From Termitidicoccus mucosus (GTDB taxonomy: Bacteria; Verrucomicrobiota; Verrucomicrobiia; Opitutales; Opitutaceae): a stretch of DNA of 64,000 bases. The notes beneath the pieces are model-generated. The model did not search any database. It was not told the origin of the DNA and saw only the letters and a list, made by a program, of their open reading frames with translations. Positions 33,061-42,619 of the stretch are shown one piece after another; the first letter of the stretch is position 1, and the number at the start of each line of letters is the position of its first letter. A program made the position numbers and the translations under genes. The stretch covers positions 7,378,501 through 7,442,500 of the forward strand of contig NZ_CP109796.1 of assembly GCF_038725785.1 (NCBI RefSeq), written 5' to 3'.

Positions 33061-34544
33061 GCGCCGATCCGGTCGGCGATCTCTTCCAGCGGATAGGTGA
33101 TGATCTCCGCGAGGGTGGGGTGATACCACGGGGCGCGCAGCATGTCGAAAACCGTCGCGCGCATCGCCAGCGGGGTGTTGAAACAGTGGATCAGCTCGCC
33201 CGCCTGCGGGCCGACGATCTCGGCGCCGAGCAGGCGTCCGCGTTTCGGCTCGGCGATGACCTTCACGAAGCCGTAATTCTCATCCATCAGGATGGACTTG
33301 CCGTGATCGTTGAACGGATAGCCCGCCGACAGGAACGGCACGCCTTTTTCGCGCAACTCCCCTTCGAGCACGCCGATGGTGGCGAGCGCCGGGCTGGTGA
33401 ACACCACGTTGAGCAGAAGCGCGTTGTCGATGGGCTTCAGGTTCGGAACGCCAGACGCATGCCGCGCGGCCAGCTCGCCTTGCGCGACGGCGAGGTGCAC
33501 GATGTCGTGCGGGCCGCAGACGTCGCCGCCCGCGTAGATGTGCGGCGCGCTGGTCTGCTGGAAACGGTTGACGGCGATGCGCCCGCCGGCGCGGAGTTTT
33601 ACGCCGGCGGCGGCGAGATTCAGGCCGTCGGTGAGCGGCTCGCGTCCGAGCGCGTTGAACAGATGGCGGGCGCGGCGCGTGATGGTTTTGCCGCCGTGCT
33701 CGAAGGTGGCGGCGACGCCGCGCGCGCCGGCGGCGGCTTTTATCAAAGGAGCGCGGGCATTCCTGCCCGCGATTCCACGCGCGTCGCGGACAGGAATGTC
33801 CGCGCTCCCGTCATTGTTGCCGCCGCCGACGGCGGCGACGCGCAGGATTTTCGTGCCGGCGAAGAGCTCGATGCCGTCGTCGCGCAAGGACTGCGCCACG
33901 ACGCCCGACGCCTCGGGCGAGTGGTCGCTGAGGATGTGCGCGCTGCGCTGGACTTGCACGACGCGCGAGCCGATGCGCCGGAGGAACTGGGAGAGCTCGC
34001 AGGCCACGATGCCGCCGCCGAGCACGAGCACGCTCTCGGGAATGAAATCGAGGTCGAGCACGTCGTCGCTCGTCCAGGCGGGCGTCCCCGCGAGCCCGGG
34101 TATCGGTGGAACGGATACGCGCGAGCCGGTGGCGACGAGGATTTTTTGCGCGGTGAGTTTTTTGCCGTCGTCGAGTTCGACCGTGTGCGGATCGGCAAAG
34201 CGGGCGTGGCTGCGGAAGAGCTTGTAGCCGCCGGACGCGAGCGCCTTCGCTCGATGGTCGGCGAACTCCGCGATGATTTTTTTCTTTCGCGCGTGCATCG
34301 CCCGCATGTCGGCGGCGGCGCGGGGAATTTTGAGGCCGAAGGTTTTCGCCTTTTGCGCGAGGTGCAGCACCTCGGCCATGTGGATGAGCGTTTTTGACGG
34401 CATGCAGCCGCGCAGGATGCAGAGTCCGCCGAGTTCGCGCGCGCCGTCCACGATGGCGACGCGCTGGCCGAGCCCGGCGGCGACGCGGGCCGCGTTGAAT
34501 CCGGCGCTGCCGCCGCCGATGACGAGAAAGTCGAATGGTTTCAT
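33039..34544 (-). CDS. FAD-dependent pyridine nucleotide-disulfide oxidoreductase
   Basis: 501 residues from the ATG at 34544. FAD binding is shown by FLVIGGGSAGFNAARVAAGLG; the redox-active disulfide is Cys42/Cys47 in GGLCILRGCMPSK; NAD(P) binding is VLVLGGGIVACELSQFL; the second FAD site is IYAGGDVCG; and the dimer domain ends with HPTLAEI. The family includes mercuric reductase, lipoamide dehydrogenase and soluble transhydrogenase; there is no metal-binding N-terminal domain, so mercury reduction is not supported. About residues 245-266 come from an inserted palindromic repeat. The stop codon lies in the tRNA-derived attachment core. Confidence 0.88.
   Translation of the reverse strand: MKPFDFLVIGGGSAGFNAARVAAGLGQRVAIVDGARELGGLCILRGCMPSKTLIHMAEVLHLAQKAKTFGLKIPRAAADMRAMHARKKKIIAEFADHRAKALASGGYKLFRSHARFADPHTVELDDGKKLTAQKILVATGSRVSVPPIPGLAGTPAWTSDDVLDLDFIPESVLVLGGGIVACELSQFLRRIGSRVVQVQRSAHILSDHSPEASGVVAQSLRDDGIELFAGTKILRVAAVGGGNNDGSADIPVRDARGIAGRNARAPLIKAAAGARGVAATFEHGGKTITRRARHLFNALGREPLTDGLNLAAAGVKLRAGGRIAVNRFQQTSAPHIYAGGDVCGPHDIVHLAVAQGELAARHASGVPNLKPIDNALLLNVVFTSPALATIGVLEGELREKGVPFLSAGYPFNDHGKSILMDENYGFVKVIAEPKRGRLLGAEIVGPQAGELIHCFNTPLAMRATVFDMLRAPWYHPTLAEIITYPLEEIADRIGAGARDRT
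33748..33808. repeat. Palindromic repeat inserted inside a coding sequence
   Basis: Arms 33748-33771 and 33785-33808 are 22 of 24 complementary (GGAGCGCGGGCATTCC against its near complement). The repeat is in frame within the reductase gene and encodes GSADIPVRDARGIAGRNAR, a loop between two strands. It belongs to the same general class of palindromes that lie between genes elsewhere in the window. Confidence 0.8.
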
Positions 34545-34601
34545 GGAATGCCGCGCATCTTCATGCAAGAAGCCCGGGCGAGGGAAGCCTCCATCGCGCG
34601 C

Positions 34602-35141
34602 TCACGCGCAGATCGACGCATGGATTTCCCGCGATTTTTCCGGCGAGATCAGTTGCCCGACCAGCGCCAGCCCGAAGTCGAGCGCGGTGCCCGCTCCTCG
34701 CGAGGTGATGATTTTCCCGTCGATGACGACGCGCTCGTCGGCAAGGCGCGCGGGCAGTTCGGCGGCGACGGAGAAGTGCGCGGTGTGGCGGCGTCCGGCG
34801 AGCAGCCCGGCGTCATTGAGCACGGTCGGCGCGGCGCAAATGGCGGCGAGCCAGCGTCCGGCGGCGGCCTGGGCCTTCACGAGCGCGGCCACGCGCGGAT
34901 CGGCGCGCAGGTGTTTCACCCCGGGGCCGCCGGGCAGGAAAAGCAGGTCGTAAGTGTTGCCGGCGACGCGGGCGAGCGTCGTGTCGGCGCGCACGGTGAT
35001 GCCGGTGCGGCCGGTGACCGGCGTGTCGTCGGCCAGCGCGGCCGTGGTGACCTCCACGCCGGCGCGGCGCAGGAGGTCGATGGGCGTGACGGCTTCGATT
35101 TCCTCAAAACCCTCTGGCAAAATGGCGAGAACTGTGGGCAT
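34602..35141 (-). CDS. DJ-1/PfpI family protein
   Basis: 179 residues from the ATG at 35141; longer starts at 35156 or 35162 are possible. The fold is shown by VLAILPEGFEEIEAVTPIDLLRRAGV with the family Glu, and the nucleophile elbow AAICAAP with Cys102 after LLFLPGGPG. DJ-1 proteins act on methylglyoxal or repair glycated molecules, or sense oxidants. It is 57 bp from the reductase start on the same strand, so both may belong to one redox unit, and it is divergent from the epimerase-like gene. Confidence 0.88.
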   Translation of the reverse strand: MPTVLAILPEGFEEIEAVTPIDLLRRAGVEVTTAALADDTPVTGRTGITVRADTTLARVAGNTYDLLFLPGGPGVKHLRADPRVAALVKAQAAAGRWLAAICAAPTVLNDAGLLAGRRHTAHFSVAAELPARLADERVVIDGKIITSRGAGTALDFGLALVGQLISPEKSREIHASICA

Positions 35142-35163
35142 GGTTTTAATGAACATATTCAAA

Positions 35164-36159
35164 ATGAGCGCAGATGCACCCGGAAAATTTTTGGGCAGGC
35201 GGCTGGTCGTTTTCGGCGCGGGCTACGTGGGCGGTGCGGTGGCGCGCGAAGCGGCGGCTCGGGGGATGAGAGTGACGGCGTTGACGCGCAATCCCGAAAA
35301 GGCCCGCGTCCTCGCTGAGGCGGGCGTGGATGCGGTCGTCGGCGAACTGGCGGACGACGCGTGGCATGGGCGCATCGCGGAGCGCGGCGCGGATTTTGTC
35401 TTGAATTGCGTGAGCGCGGGCGGCGGCGGACTGGAGGGATATCGCAGAAGCTACGTGGACGGCATGCGCTCCGTGGCTGGTTGGGCGGCAAAAATGCGCG
35501 GGCTGGCAGGCCCCGGCCAAAGAGGGATTGGCATGTTGGTTTACACCAGCAGCACGGCGGTTTATCCGCAGACCGGCGGCGCGGTGGTCGGCGAGGAGGC
35601 GCCGTGCGACGGACGAGCAACCGGGGGCGGGGGCGACGGACGCGCGCGGTTGTTGCTGGAGGCCGAGCGGCTCGCGCTCGCGATGCACGCGGAGGGCACG
35701 GCGCGCGGCGTGGCGGTGCTGCGGCTCGCCGGCATCTATGGGCCGGGGCGGCACCAGTTGCTCGACAAACTGCGCGACGGGGCGGATGAGCTGCCGGGGC
35801 GCGGTGATTATTATATGAATCTTGTCCATCGCGATGACATCGTCGGCGCGATCTGGGCGGCATTTTCCAGTCCTGAGGCGCAGGGTGTTTTCAACATCGC
35901 GGACGACAGCGCGGCCACGCGCGGCGAAATCTGTGGCTGGCTGGCCCGGCAGCTCGGCCGCGCCGCCCCGCGTTTTTCCGGCGTCGCGGCGGGCGGACGG
36001 CGCGGCGCATTGTTGCACCGCCTCATCGCCAACCGCCGGGCCAAGGCCCAATTGGACTGGCACTTGCGTTATCCGACATTCCGCGAAGGATATGCGCCGG
36101 TTCTTTCGCGTCCTTCCGGCGATGGGCGGGATGATTGTTGTGGCTCGGCAGGCGGATAA
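35164..36159 (+). CDS. NAD-dependent epimerase/dehydratase-like protein (extended SDR)
   Basis: 331 residues from the ATG at 35164. The Rossmann motif is VVFGAGYVGGAVAREAAARG; the active region LVYTSSTAVYP has the Ser but the usual YxxxK is not clear, since RARLLLEAERLAL stands in its place. LAGIYGPGR and LVHRDDIVGAIWAAF are conserved in sugar-nucleotide epimerase relatives such as YeeZ. The missing Tyr suggests an atypical member. It starts 22 bp from the divergent DJ-1 gene. Confidence 0.78.
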   Translation: MSADAPGKFLGRRLVVFGAGYVGGAVAREAAARGMRVTALTRNPEKARVLAEAGVDAVVGELADDAWHGRIAERGADFVLNCVSAGGGGLEGYRRSYVDGMRSVAGWAAKMRGLAGPGQRGIGMLVYTSSTAVYPQTGGAVVGEEAPCDGRATGGGGDGRARLLLEAERLALAMHAEGTARGVAVLRLAGIYGPGRHQLLDKLRDGADELPGRGDYYMNLVHRDDIVGAIWAAFSSPEAQGVFNIADDSAATRGEICGWLARQLGRAAPRFSGVAAGGRRGALLHRLIANRRAKAQLDWHLRYPTFREGYAPVLSRPSGDGRDDCCGSAGG

Positions 36160-36501
36160 AATCGTTTTCGTTCTTTTACTCGTTCTCTCTTTTCCGCTTC
36201 CGTTTCCGATTTCCCGATGTTTTGAAAAAGAGAACGAGAACGATTTTGCGCAACCCCCGGACCCGGGAGTAACTCAAAGTTGAGTCACTCCCTCTTTCTT
36301 CTTTCCTCTTTATCTTTCGTCAGGCACGGGCAGGGAGAAAGAGGAAAGATAAAGAATAAAGAGGAAAGATTCCGGCGGTGACATCACTTTGAGTTGCAAC
36401 CCCCGGACCCGCCTCCCGCCAAAATCTCGTTGCACCCGTCCCGGTCAACCGGTTGGATTTTTCGCTTTCATTCCCATATCAAAGCCCGCCTCATCAACCT
36501 T
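36160..36501. repeat. Repeat-rich gap before guaA, polypurine repeat copy 3
   Basis: No gene is seen. GCAACCCCCGGACCCG occurs twice in direct order (36250-36265 and 36396-36411). Between them are complementary arms TTTCCTCTTTATCTTTC and its purine partner, and the block TGACATCACTTTGAGTTGCA that is also at 1973-1992. An outer dyad of AAAATCGTT...AACGATTTT type lies at 36157-36247. Confidence 0.7.
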
Positions 36502-38049
36502 ATGCCACAAACCATCGCCGTCCTCGACTTTGGCTCCCAATACACGCAGGTCATTGCCCGCCGCATTCGCGAGTGTCAGGTTTACTCAAAAATCTACCAC
36601 TTCGAAACACCGGCCCAAGTGCTGCGCGACGACGGCGTGGCCGGCATCATTCTCTCGGGCGGCCCCAGTTCGGTCTTCGCATCCAATGCGCCCATGCCCG
36701 ACCGGGCCATCTTCGACCTCGGCGTCCCGGTGCTCGGCATCTGCTACGGCGTGCAGCTCATGGGCAAGCTCCTTGGCGGCAAGGTCGCCAAAAGCCAGCG
36801 CCGCGAATACGGCCTCGGCTCGCTCGGCATCCGCAAAAAATCCCCGCTCTTCGCCGGCCTCCCGCGCAAGCTCAACGTGTGGAATTCCCACGGCGACAAA
36901 CTCACCGCGCTCCCGCCCGGCTTCGCCGCCGTCGCCCGCACGGAAAATTCCGAGTTTGCCGCGATTCTGGACGCGCGCCGCCGCTTCCACGGCATCCAGT
37001 TCCACCCCGAGGTTTACCACACCGAGCACGGCATGGACATCATCCGCAACTTCGTCTTCGGCGTCTGCGGCATGTCGGAAAACTGGACCACCGCCGATTT
37101 CATCAAGCACACCGTCGCCGACATCCGCGCCCAGGTCGGCAAGGGCCGCGTCCTCCTCGCCCTCTCCGGCGGCGTCGATTCCTCCGTCGCCGCCGCGCTC
37201 CTCCACAAGGCCATCGGCCGCCAGCTTGTCTGCGTTTACGTGGACACCGGCCTCATGCGCAAGGACGAGACCGCCAACATCGAAAAACTCTACGCGAAGC
37301 ATTTCAAAATCGACCTTCGCGTCGTGGACGCCTCCTCCATCTTCCTGCGCCGGCTCAAGGGCGTCACCGACCCCGAGCAAAAGCGCAAGATCATCGGCAA
37401 CACCTTCATCGAAATTTTTGAGAAAAAAGCCCGCGAACTCAAAACCCGCGAGCACATCGAGTTCCTCGGCCAGGGCACCATTTACCCCGATGTCATCGAG
37501 AGCGTCGCCATCGGCAACAATCCCGCCGCCCTCATCAAGTCCCACCACAATGTCGGCGGCCTGCCCGAGCGCATGAAATTCAAGCTCGTCGAGCCCCTTC
37601 GCCAGCTCTTCAAGGACGAAGTCCGCCGCGTCGGCGAAAAACTCGGTCTCCCCCGCGAAGTCGTCTGGCGCCAGCCTTTCCCCGGCCCCGGCCTCGGCAT
37701 CCGCGTCATCGGCGAAATCACCAAGCCGCGCCTCGACGTCCTCCGCGAGGCCGACGCCATTCTCCTCGAGGAAATGATGGCCGCCGGCCTGTATTATAAA
37801 ATCTGGCAGAGCTTCTGCGTGTATCTCCCGGTAAAATCCGTCGGCGTGATCGGCGACGAGCGCAACTACGCCGACATCATCGCCCTGCGCCTGGTCGAGA
37901 GCATAGACGCCATGACCGCCGACTGGGCGGACCTTCCCCGCGAGCTTCTGCAAAAAGTCTCCAACCGCATCACCAACGAAGTCCGCGGCGTGAGCCGTGT
38001 CGTCCTCGACATCAGCTCCAAGCCGCCCGCGACGATCGAGTGGGAGTGA
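36502..38049 (+). CDS. guaA: GMP synthase (glutamine-hydrolysing)
   Basis: 515 residues from the ATG at 36502, the usual length. The N-terminal glutaminase has [15 protein letters not shown], the nucleophile Cys81 in GICYGVQLM and [11 protein letters not shown] with the His/Glu pair. The ATP pyrophosphatase P-loop is [13 protein letters not shown], and the C-terminal dimer domain ends [17 protein letters not shown]. It amidates XMP to GMP in purine synthesis. A longer upstream frame exists but has no support. Confidence 0.97.
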   Translation: MPQTIAVLDFGSQYTQVIARRIRECQVYSKIYHFETPAQVLRDDGVAGIILSGGPSSVFASNAPMPDRAIFDLGVPVLGICYGVQLMGKLLGGKVAKSQRREYGLGSLGIRKKSPLFAGLPRKLNVWNSHGDKLTALPPGFAAVARTENSEFAAILDARRRFHGIQFHPEVYHTEHGMDIIRNFVFGVCGMSENWTTADFIKHTVADIRAQVGKGRVLLALSGGVDSSVAAALLHKAIGRQLVCVYVDTGLMRKDETANIEKLYAKHFKIDLRVVDASSIFLRRLKGVTDPEQKRKIIGNTFIEIFEKKARELKTREHIEFLGQGTIYPDVIESVAIGNNPAALIKSHHNVGGLPERMKFKLVEPLRQLFKDEVRRVGEKLGLPREVVWRQPFPGPGLGIRVIGEITKPRLDVLREADAILLEEMMAAGLYYKIWQSFCVYLPVKSVGVIGDERNYADIIALRLVESIDAMTADWADLPRELLQKVSNRITNEVRGVSRVVLDISSKPPATIEWE

Positions 38050-38059
38050 GCCGAATTAT

Positions 38060-39817
38060 ATGAGCAAGCTGAACGTAGACCAAAAGAACATTAAAGGGTT
38101 GCTGGCTGACAAGTCCGCGAATTTCCTGATTCCCGATTATCAACGTCCATATGCATGGGAGGAAGATGAGTGCCAGACTCTTTGGGATGACATATTCACC
38201 TTTGCGTTCCCGGACAACGACGTGAACGCGTTCAACAAAAACGACGAATACTTTCTGGGGGCTATCGTCACCTACAAGAACGACAACCATCAATCCGAGG
38301 TGATTGACGGCCAGCAGCGGTTGACCACAATCCTGCTCCTGCTGCGGGCGTTCTACGACAAGTTCGGGTATATGAAGGACAACGCTTCGCAGGATATGAG
38401 AAAGTATATCTCCACCTGCATTTGGATGACGGACGAGTTTGGAAACGCAGACATGGCAAACCTGAAAATTGATTCGGAGGTGGCCACCGATGACGAGAAA
38501 GAGGAGTTTCTTTCCCTCCTGAAACACGGACTTCCAGTCAAAACGGCGCATAGCAAATACGCAAAAAACTATCGGTTCTTTGAAGAAAAAATAAACAGCT
38601 TCATCGCTAAATACCCCTCGTATCTGCCATTCCTGCCCGCGCGGATTCTCAACAACTGCATCCTCTTGCCCATAGAAGCCGATTCGCAAGACACAGCCCT
38701 CCGAATTTTCTCTACGCTGAACGACCGTGGACTGCCTCTTGCGGACGCCGACATCTTCAAGGCGCAGTTCTACAAATACTACGAAAAGCAGGGGACAAAG
38801 GCCGACTTCATCGACGACTGGAAAGAACTGTCCTCCGGCACCAAGAAAATATTCCATCCCATCAATGGCACTCCGATGGATGAGTTGTTCACGAAATACA
38901 TGTATTACGTTAGAGCATCCGAGGGCAACAAATCGACCACGACTGAAGCCCTTCGCAAATTCTATGAGGCCGACAAATACCGCCGTCTGCTCACAGATCA
39001 CACGATTGGCGACCTGAGGATACTTTTGGCTTTCTGGAAGGCAGTGGCCGAACAGGACGAGAAGCGGTTCTCCGAGGATGTGCTGAAAAAGCTGTTTGTG
39101 CTGAAATACGCGCCCAATGGAATGTGGGAGTATTTCACCACTGTCTACTTTCTGTCATATCGGGACGAGGCGGGCAATCTGGATGATGCCGGATTCAAGA
39201 ATTTCCTGTCGAAAATTACAGCGTTTATATTCGCCTACTCGCTTACCAATCCGGGCGTGAACGCGCTCCGCACTCCCGTCTATGCTGAAATGCTGAAAAT
39301 CTATAGAAAGCAGCAATGCGACTTTGCGGATTTCAAGTTTGACACGGAACATATCCGCAGGGTGTTGGAGAACTACAAATTCACGAACAACAGGACGGTG
39401 ACCCGTTCGCTGATTACATGGTATGCGTTCACCTTTGACGGGCAGAAGCGGCCATCCTCCGATGATGGCGACTTCGACATCGAACACATCTATGCCAAGG
39501 AACGGCACAACAAGGAAAACAAGCTCGAAAACCCGGATAATCTCGAAGAGTTGGGTAACAAGATATTGCTCGAAAAATCCATCAATATCCGTGCGGCGGA
39601 TTACAAATTTCAAGACAAGAAGCGTTATTACAACGGCTATGCTGATGCCAAGGGCAATAGGCATTCAGCGAGCATGATTATCGAGTATTGTGAGCTGGCA
39701 CAGAAAGACGATTTCACCGAAAAGGATATCATGGAGCGCGACCGGAAGATACACGACAGGTTCATTGCCTATCTCGAAGCGGAGGGGTTGCTGAAAGATT
39801 ACAAACCGATGATCTAA
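38060..39817 (+). CDS. GmrSD-like DUF262/DUF1524 protein (predicted type IV restriction nuclease)
   Basis: 585 residues. The DUF262 (GmrS) domain shows FLIPDYQRPYAWEEDE and VIDGQQRLTTILLLL (DGQQR at 83-87), the nucleotide-using ParB/Srx-like motif. The C-terminal DUF1524 (GmrD) domain has an HNH-type site: DFDIEHIYAKE with His476, then NPDNLEELGNKILLEKSIN. Single-chain proteins of this plan cut modified phage DNA or act as standalone defence nucleases. The gene starts 10 bp after guaA yet its codon use is much less G+C-rich, so it was probably acquired. Confidence 0.85.
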   Translation: MSKLNVDQKNIKGLLADKSANFLIPDYQRPYAWEEDECQTLWDDIFTFAFPDNDVNAFNKNDEYFLGAIVTYKNDNHQSEVIDGQQRLTTILLLLRAFYDKFGYMKDNASQDMRKYISTCIWMTDEFGNADMANLKIDSEVATDDEKEEFLSLLKHGLPVKTAHSKYAKNYRFFEEKINSFIAKYPSYLPFLPARILNNCILLPIEADSQDTALRIFSTLNDRGLPLADADIFKAQFYKYYEKQGTKADFIDDWKELSSGTKKIFHPINGTPMDELFTKYMYYVRASEGNKSTTTEALRKFYEADKYRRLLTDHTIGDLRILLAFWKAVAEQDEKRFSEDVLKKLFVLKYAPNGMWEYFTTVYFLSYRDEAGNLDDAGFKNFLSKITAFIFAYSLTNPGVNALRTPVYAEMLKIYRKQQCDFADFKFDTEHIRRVLENYKFTNNRTVTRSLITWYAFTFDGQKRPSSDDGDFDIEHIYAKERHNKENKLENPDNLEELGNKILLEKSINIRAADYKFQDKKRYYNGYADAKGNRHSASMIIEYCELAQKDDFTEKDIMERDRKIHDRFIAYLEAEGLLKDYKPMI

Positions 39818-40106
39818 CGTGCATATAATAGAATAAGTAGTGCAAGTGTGCGCTCAAAAAATCCGAAGACCAGATGTCTAAATGGAATAAATCGTGGCGC
39901 AACCTGCTCTTCATAGAGAGCAACCTTGATTTCCTGAAACCAGACGGACGAAATCAAAATGAACGCCATATTAAGCAAGTCCCCTGTTCGCTTCATATCG
40001 TCAGTCTTATGCTCTCTTTGACATTGCGCACGCGGTGATTGCAAACGCCCTGCCCGACCGCTAATCCATTTGCTTTTCAATTTCTCACAACTTCCCCTCC
40101 CTATCC
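39818..40106. other. AT-rich gap after the GmrSD-like gene
   Basis: This 289-bp gap keeps the lower G+C of the defence gene up to about 40030 and then returns to host composition. Short frames on both strands (for example a 53-codon one starting at 39873 on the + strand) show no family features. It probably marks the right end of the acquired DNA. Confidence 0.4.
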
Positions 40107-41399
40107 ATGCTCCTCCTCTCCACCACCTCCAAATCCTTCGCCGACGAACTCGCCGCGTTTTGCAGCGCCGCGTCCGCGCCGAAGGAAATCCAGGACAGTG
40201 TCGCCGCCATCCTCGCCGACGTCCGCGCGCGCGGGGACGAGGCGGTCGTTTACTACGCCGCCAAGTTCGACGGCGCGAAGCTCCGCGCCCGCGAGATCCG
40301 CGTGAAGGAGACCGACCTCGCCGCCGCCGCCAAGACCCTCGCCGCCGCCGAGCGCAAGGCCATCCTCGCCGCCCACGAGAACATCGCCGCCTATCACCGC
40401 AAAAACCTCCCCGCCGGATGGCTCGGCAAAAACAAGCACGGAGCCGAGGTCGGCGAGAAGTTCGACCCCATCCGCCGCGTCGGCCTCTACATCCCCGGCG
40501 GACAGGTTCCGCTCGTTTCCACCGTGCTCATGACCGCCACGCTCGCGAAGACCGCGGGCTGCCCGGAAATCGCCGTTTTCACCCCGTCCGATTCCTCCGG
40601 GCACGTCGCCCCCGCGCTCCTCGCCGCGCTGCACCTGGTCGGCGTGACCGAGGTTTACCGCGTCGGCGGCGTGCAGGCCGTCGGCGCGATGGCCTACGGC
40701 ACGGCCAGCATTCCCGCCGTGGACAAATGCTTCGGTCCCGGCAACGCCTACGTGTGCGAGGCCAAGCGCCAGGTTTTCGGCGTCATCGGCGTGGACTCGC
40801 TTCCCGGCCCCAGCGAACTGATGGTCATCGCCGACGAAACCGCGCGCGCCGATTACGTCGCCGCCGACCTCCTCGCCCAGGCCGAGCACGGCTCGGGCCG
40901 CGAGAAGATTTACCTCGTCGCCACGTCCCGCGAGATCATCGACGCCGTCAACGCCGAGATTGACGCCCAGTTGAAACTCATCACCCGTGCCGGGAAAACG
41001 CAGACCGTCCTCGCCAACGGCTACGCGGCCATCGAGACCGCCGGTCTCGCCGAGGCCGCGCAAGTCGCCAACTACGTCGCGCCCGAGCACCTCGAAATCA
41101 TCGTGAAGCCCGCCGCCGAGAAAAAACTTCTCCGCGAGATCACGACCGCCGGCGCGATTTTCCTCGGCAACCACACGCCGACCGCGCTCGGCGATTTCAC
41201 CGCCGGCCCCAGCCACGTGCTGCCCACGGCGCGCACCGCGCGTTTTTCCAGCGGCCTGCGCGTGACCGATTTCATGCGCCGCACCAGCATCGTCCGCTAC
41301 GGTCCCGGCACGGTGAAAAAAGGCGGCGAGGTCACCTCCGTGTTCGCCGCCATGGAAAAACTCGACGCCCACGGGCGCTCCGTGAAAATCCGTTGCTGA
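40107..41399 (+). CDS. hisD: Histidinol dehydrogenase
   Basis: 430 residues. It oxidises histidinol to histidine in two NAD-dependent steps. Conserved blocks are GLYIPGGQVPLVSTVLM, YRVGGVQAVGAMAYGT, KCFGPGNAYV and GPSELMVIADE, followed by the zinc-binding AEHGSG. No other his gene is next to it. The gene converges on the oxidoreductase gene with 4 bp between stops. Confidence 0.96.
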   Translation: MLLLSTTSKSFADELAAFCSAASAPKEIQDSVAAILADVRARGDEAVVYYAAKFDGAKLRAREIRVKETDLAAAAKTLAAAERKAILAAHENIAAYHRKNLPAGWLGKNKHGAEVGEKFDPIRRVGLYIPGGQVPLVSTVLMTATLAKTAGCPEIAVFTPSDSSGHVAPALLAALHLVGVTEVYRVGGVQAVGAMAYGTASIPAVDKCFGPGNAYVCEAKRQVFGVIGVDSLPGPSELMVIADETARADYVAADLLAQAEHGSGREKIYLVATSREIIDAVNAEIDAQLKLITRAGKTQTVLANGYAAIETAGLAEAAQVANYVAPEHLEIIVKPAAEKKLLREITTAGAIFLGNHTPTALGDFTAGPSHVLPTARTARFSSGLRVTDFMRRTSIVRYGPGTVKKGGEVTSVFAAMEKLDAHGRSVKIRC

Positions 41400-41403
41400 G
41401 CGG

Positions 41404-42438
41404 TCAACGCTCCCTCGCGCCTGCGCGCACCGATTTCTCCTCGGCCTCGCAGATTTGCAGCGTCGTCAGCGCATCCTGCGCCGTGACAACCTCCGGGCGG
41501 ACCCCGCGCGCCACGCAGTCCGCGAAGTAACGGATCTCGGCATCGTAGCCATCCGGCCCGCGCCAAGCCACCTCGCGCGTCTTTTTGCCGGCTTCCGACA
41601 GCCGCCACGCGCCGCCCTTCGCAAAATCGGTCTCGATGGTCGCGCGCTCGAAATTAATGGAAAAGCCCATGCTGAATCCGCCCTGGTGCAGCCAGCTTCC
41701 CTCCGCGCTTACGAGCGGTCCGCCCGGATAAATATAATGCGTCACCACGTGCTCGATTGAGCCGTTCGCGGAAATCACGCCGCGTGATTGGACGCGTTGC
41801 GGACGGCCAAAAATATAATTTATGAAATCGGTGTCGTGGATGTGCAGGTCATACAACGCGCCGCCCATGTCCGCGCCCGCGTAGGTGTTGGTCGTGCTCC
41901 AAGCCGGCCTCTGCGAGACGCGGCGGAAAGCCGCCGCCAGCGCGCGCCCGTATTTTTGGGTTTCGACGAGTTCCTTGAGTTCGCGCCAGCCCGTCCAGAA
42001 TCGCATGCACATCGCGGGCATGAGAAATCCCTTCGATTCCGAGGCCGCGCGCAGGATTTTTTTTGTCTCCGCCGGGGTGCGCGCGAGCGGCTTTTCGCAA
42101 AGCACGTGCCTGCCCGCCCTCAGCGCCGCGATGACCTGCCCCGGATGCAGCGGCGTGGGCGTGCATATATCGACCAGATCCACCTCCGGGTCGGCAAGCA
42201 ACGGCCCAAGCTCGCGGTATGTTTTTAATTTCGCGCCCAAATCCAGGCCGCCCGAATCGCTTTTTATATTGCCCGCCACGCCCCGCAGCACGCCGTTCTC
42301 CGGCAGCCTGGTGGCGTCGCAGACGGCGACGATGCGCGCATTGCGGATTTTTTGCCACGCCCGCAGATGCGTGACGCCCATGTAGCCGAGACCGACGACG
42401 GCAACATTAACGCGGCTGGATTTTGTTTTCATGCCCAT
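41404..42438 (-). CDS. Gfo/Idh/MocA family oxidoreductase
   Basis: 344 residues. NAD(P) binding is VAVVGLGYMGVTHLRAW, and the substrate Lys is in HVLCEKPLARTPAE. The C-terminal domain has the usual open sheet (GGALYDLHIHDTDFINYIFG with the catalytic-type His). Members oxidise or rearrange sugars and inositols; the substrate is unknown. It has no signal peptide. It reads away from the sugar isomerase-like gene but on the same strand, separated by an inverted-repeat element. Confidence 0.92.
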   Translation of the reverse strand: MGMKTKSSRVNVAVVGLGYMGVTHLRAWQKIRNARIVAVCDATRLPENGVLRGVAGNIKSDSGGLDLGAKLKTYRELGPLLADPEVDLVDICTPTPLHPGQVIAALRAGRHVLCEKPLARTPAETKKILRAASESKGFLMPAMCMRFWTGWRELKELVETQKYGRALAAAFRRVSQRPAWSTTNTYAGADMGGALYDLHIHDTDFINYIFGRPQRVQSRGVISANGSIEHVVTHYIYPGGPLVSAEGSWLHQGGFSMGFSINFERATIETDFAKGGAWRLSEAGKKTREVAWRGPDGYDAEIRYFADCVARGVRPEVVTAQDALTTLQICEAEEKSVRAGARER

Positions 42439-42460
42439 GATATGGAAGGATCTAAAAATT

Positions 42461-42592
42461 GAACAGAAGGCAACGAAGAGAACGAAGAATAACCAAGGAT
42501 GCTGCCTGTTTAATTCTGCTTAAATTAAAATAAATAAATTATAATCATGATTTTCTTTGTTTTTTCTTCGTTATCTTCGTTCCCTTCTGTTC
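42461..42592. repeat. MITE-like inverted repeat
   Basis: Arms 42461-42489 and 42564-42592 (29 bp, 27 complementary; motif GAACAGAAGG then AACGAAGA) enclose an AT-rich centre. AGGATCTAAAAATT and its near complement just outside extend the dyad. No gene inside. The element lies just upstream of the oxidoreductase start. Confidence 0.75.
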
Positions 42593-42619
42593 AAAAATGA
42601 ATTTTTAGAACCTCCCATA

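Noticed and set aside
33039-34544. Mercuric reductase
   Set aside because: The core fold matches, but there is no HMA domain, no C-terminal Cys pair and no mer genes nearby.
39814-40080. Hydrophobic frame on the minus strand and a 53-codon frame on the + strand after the GmrSD-like gene
   Set aside because: Neither has a family signature or ribosome site; composition follows the acquired DNA.
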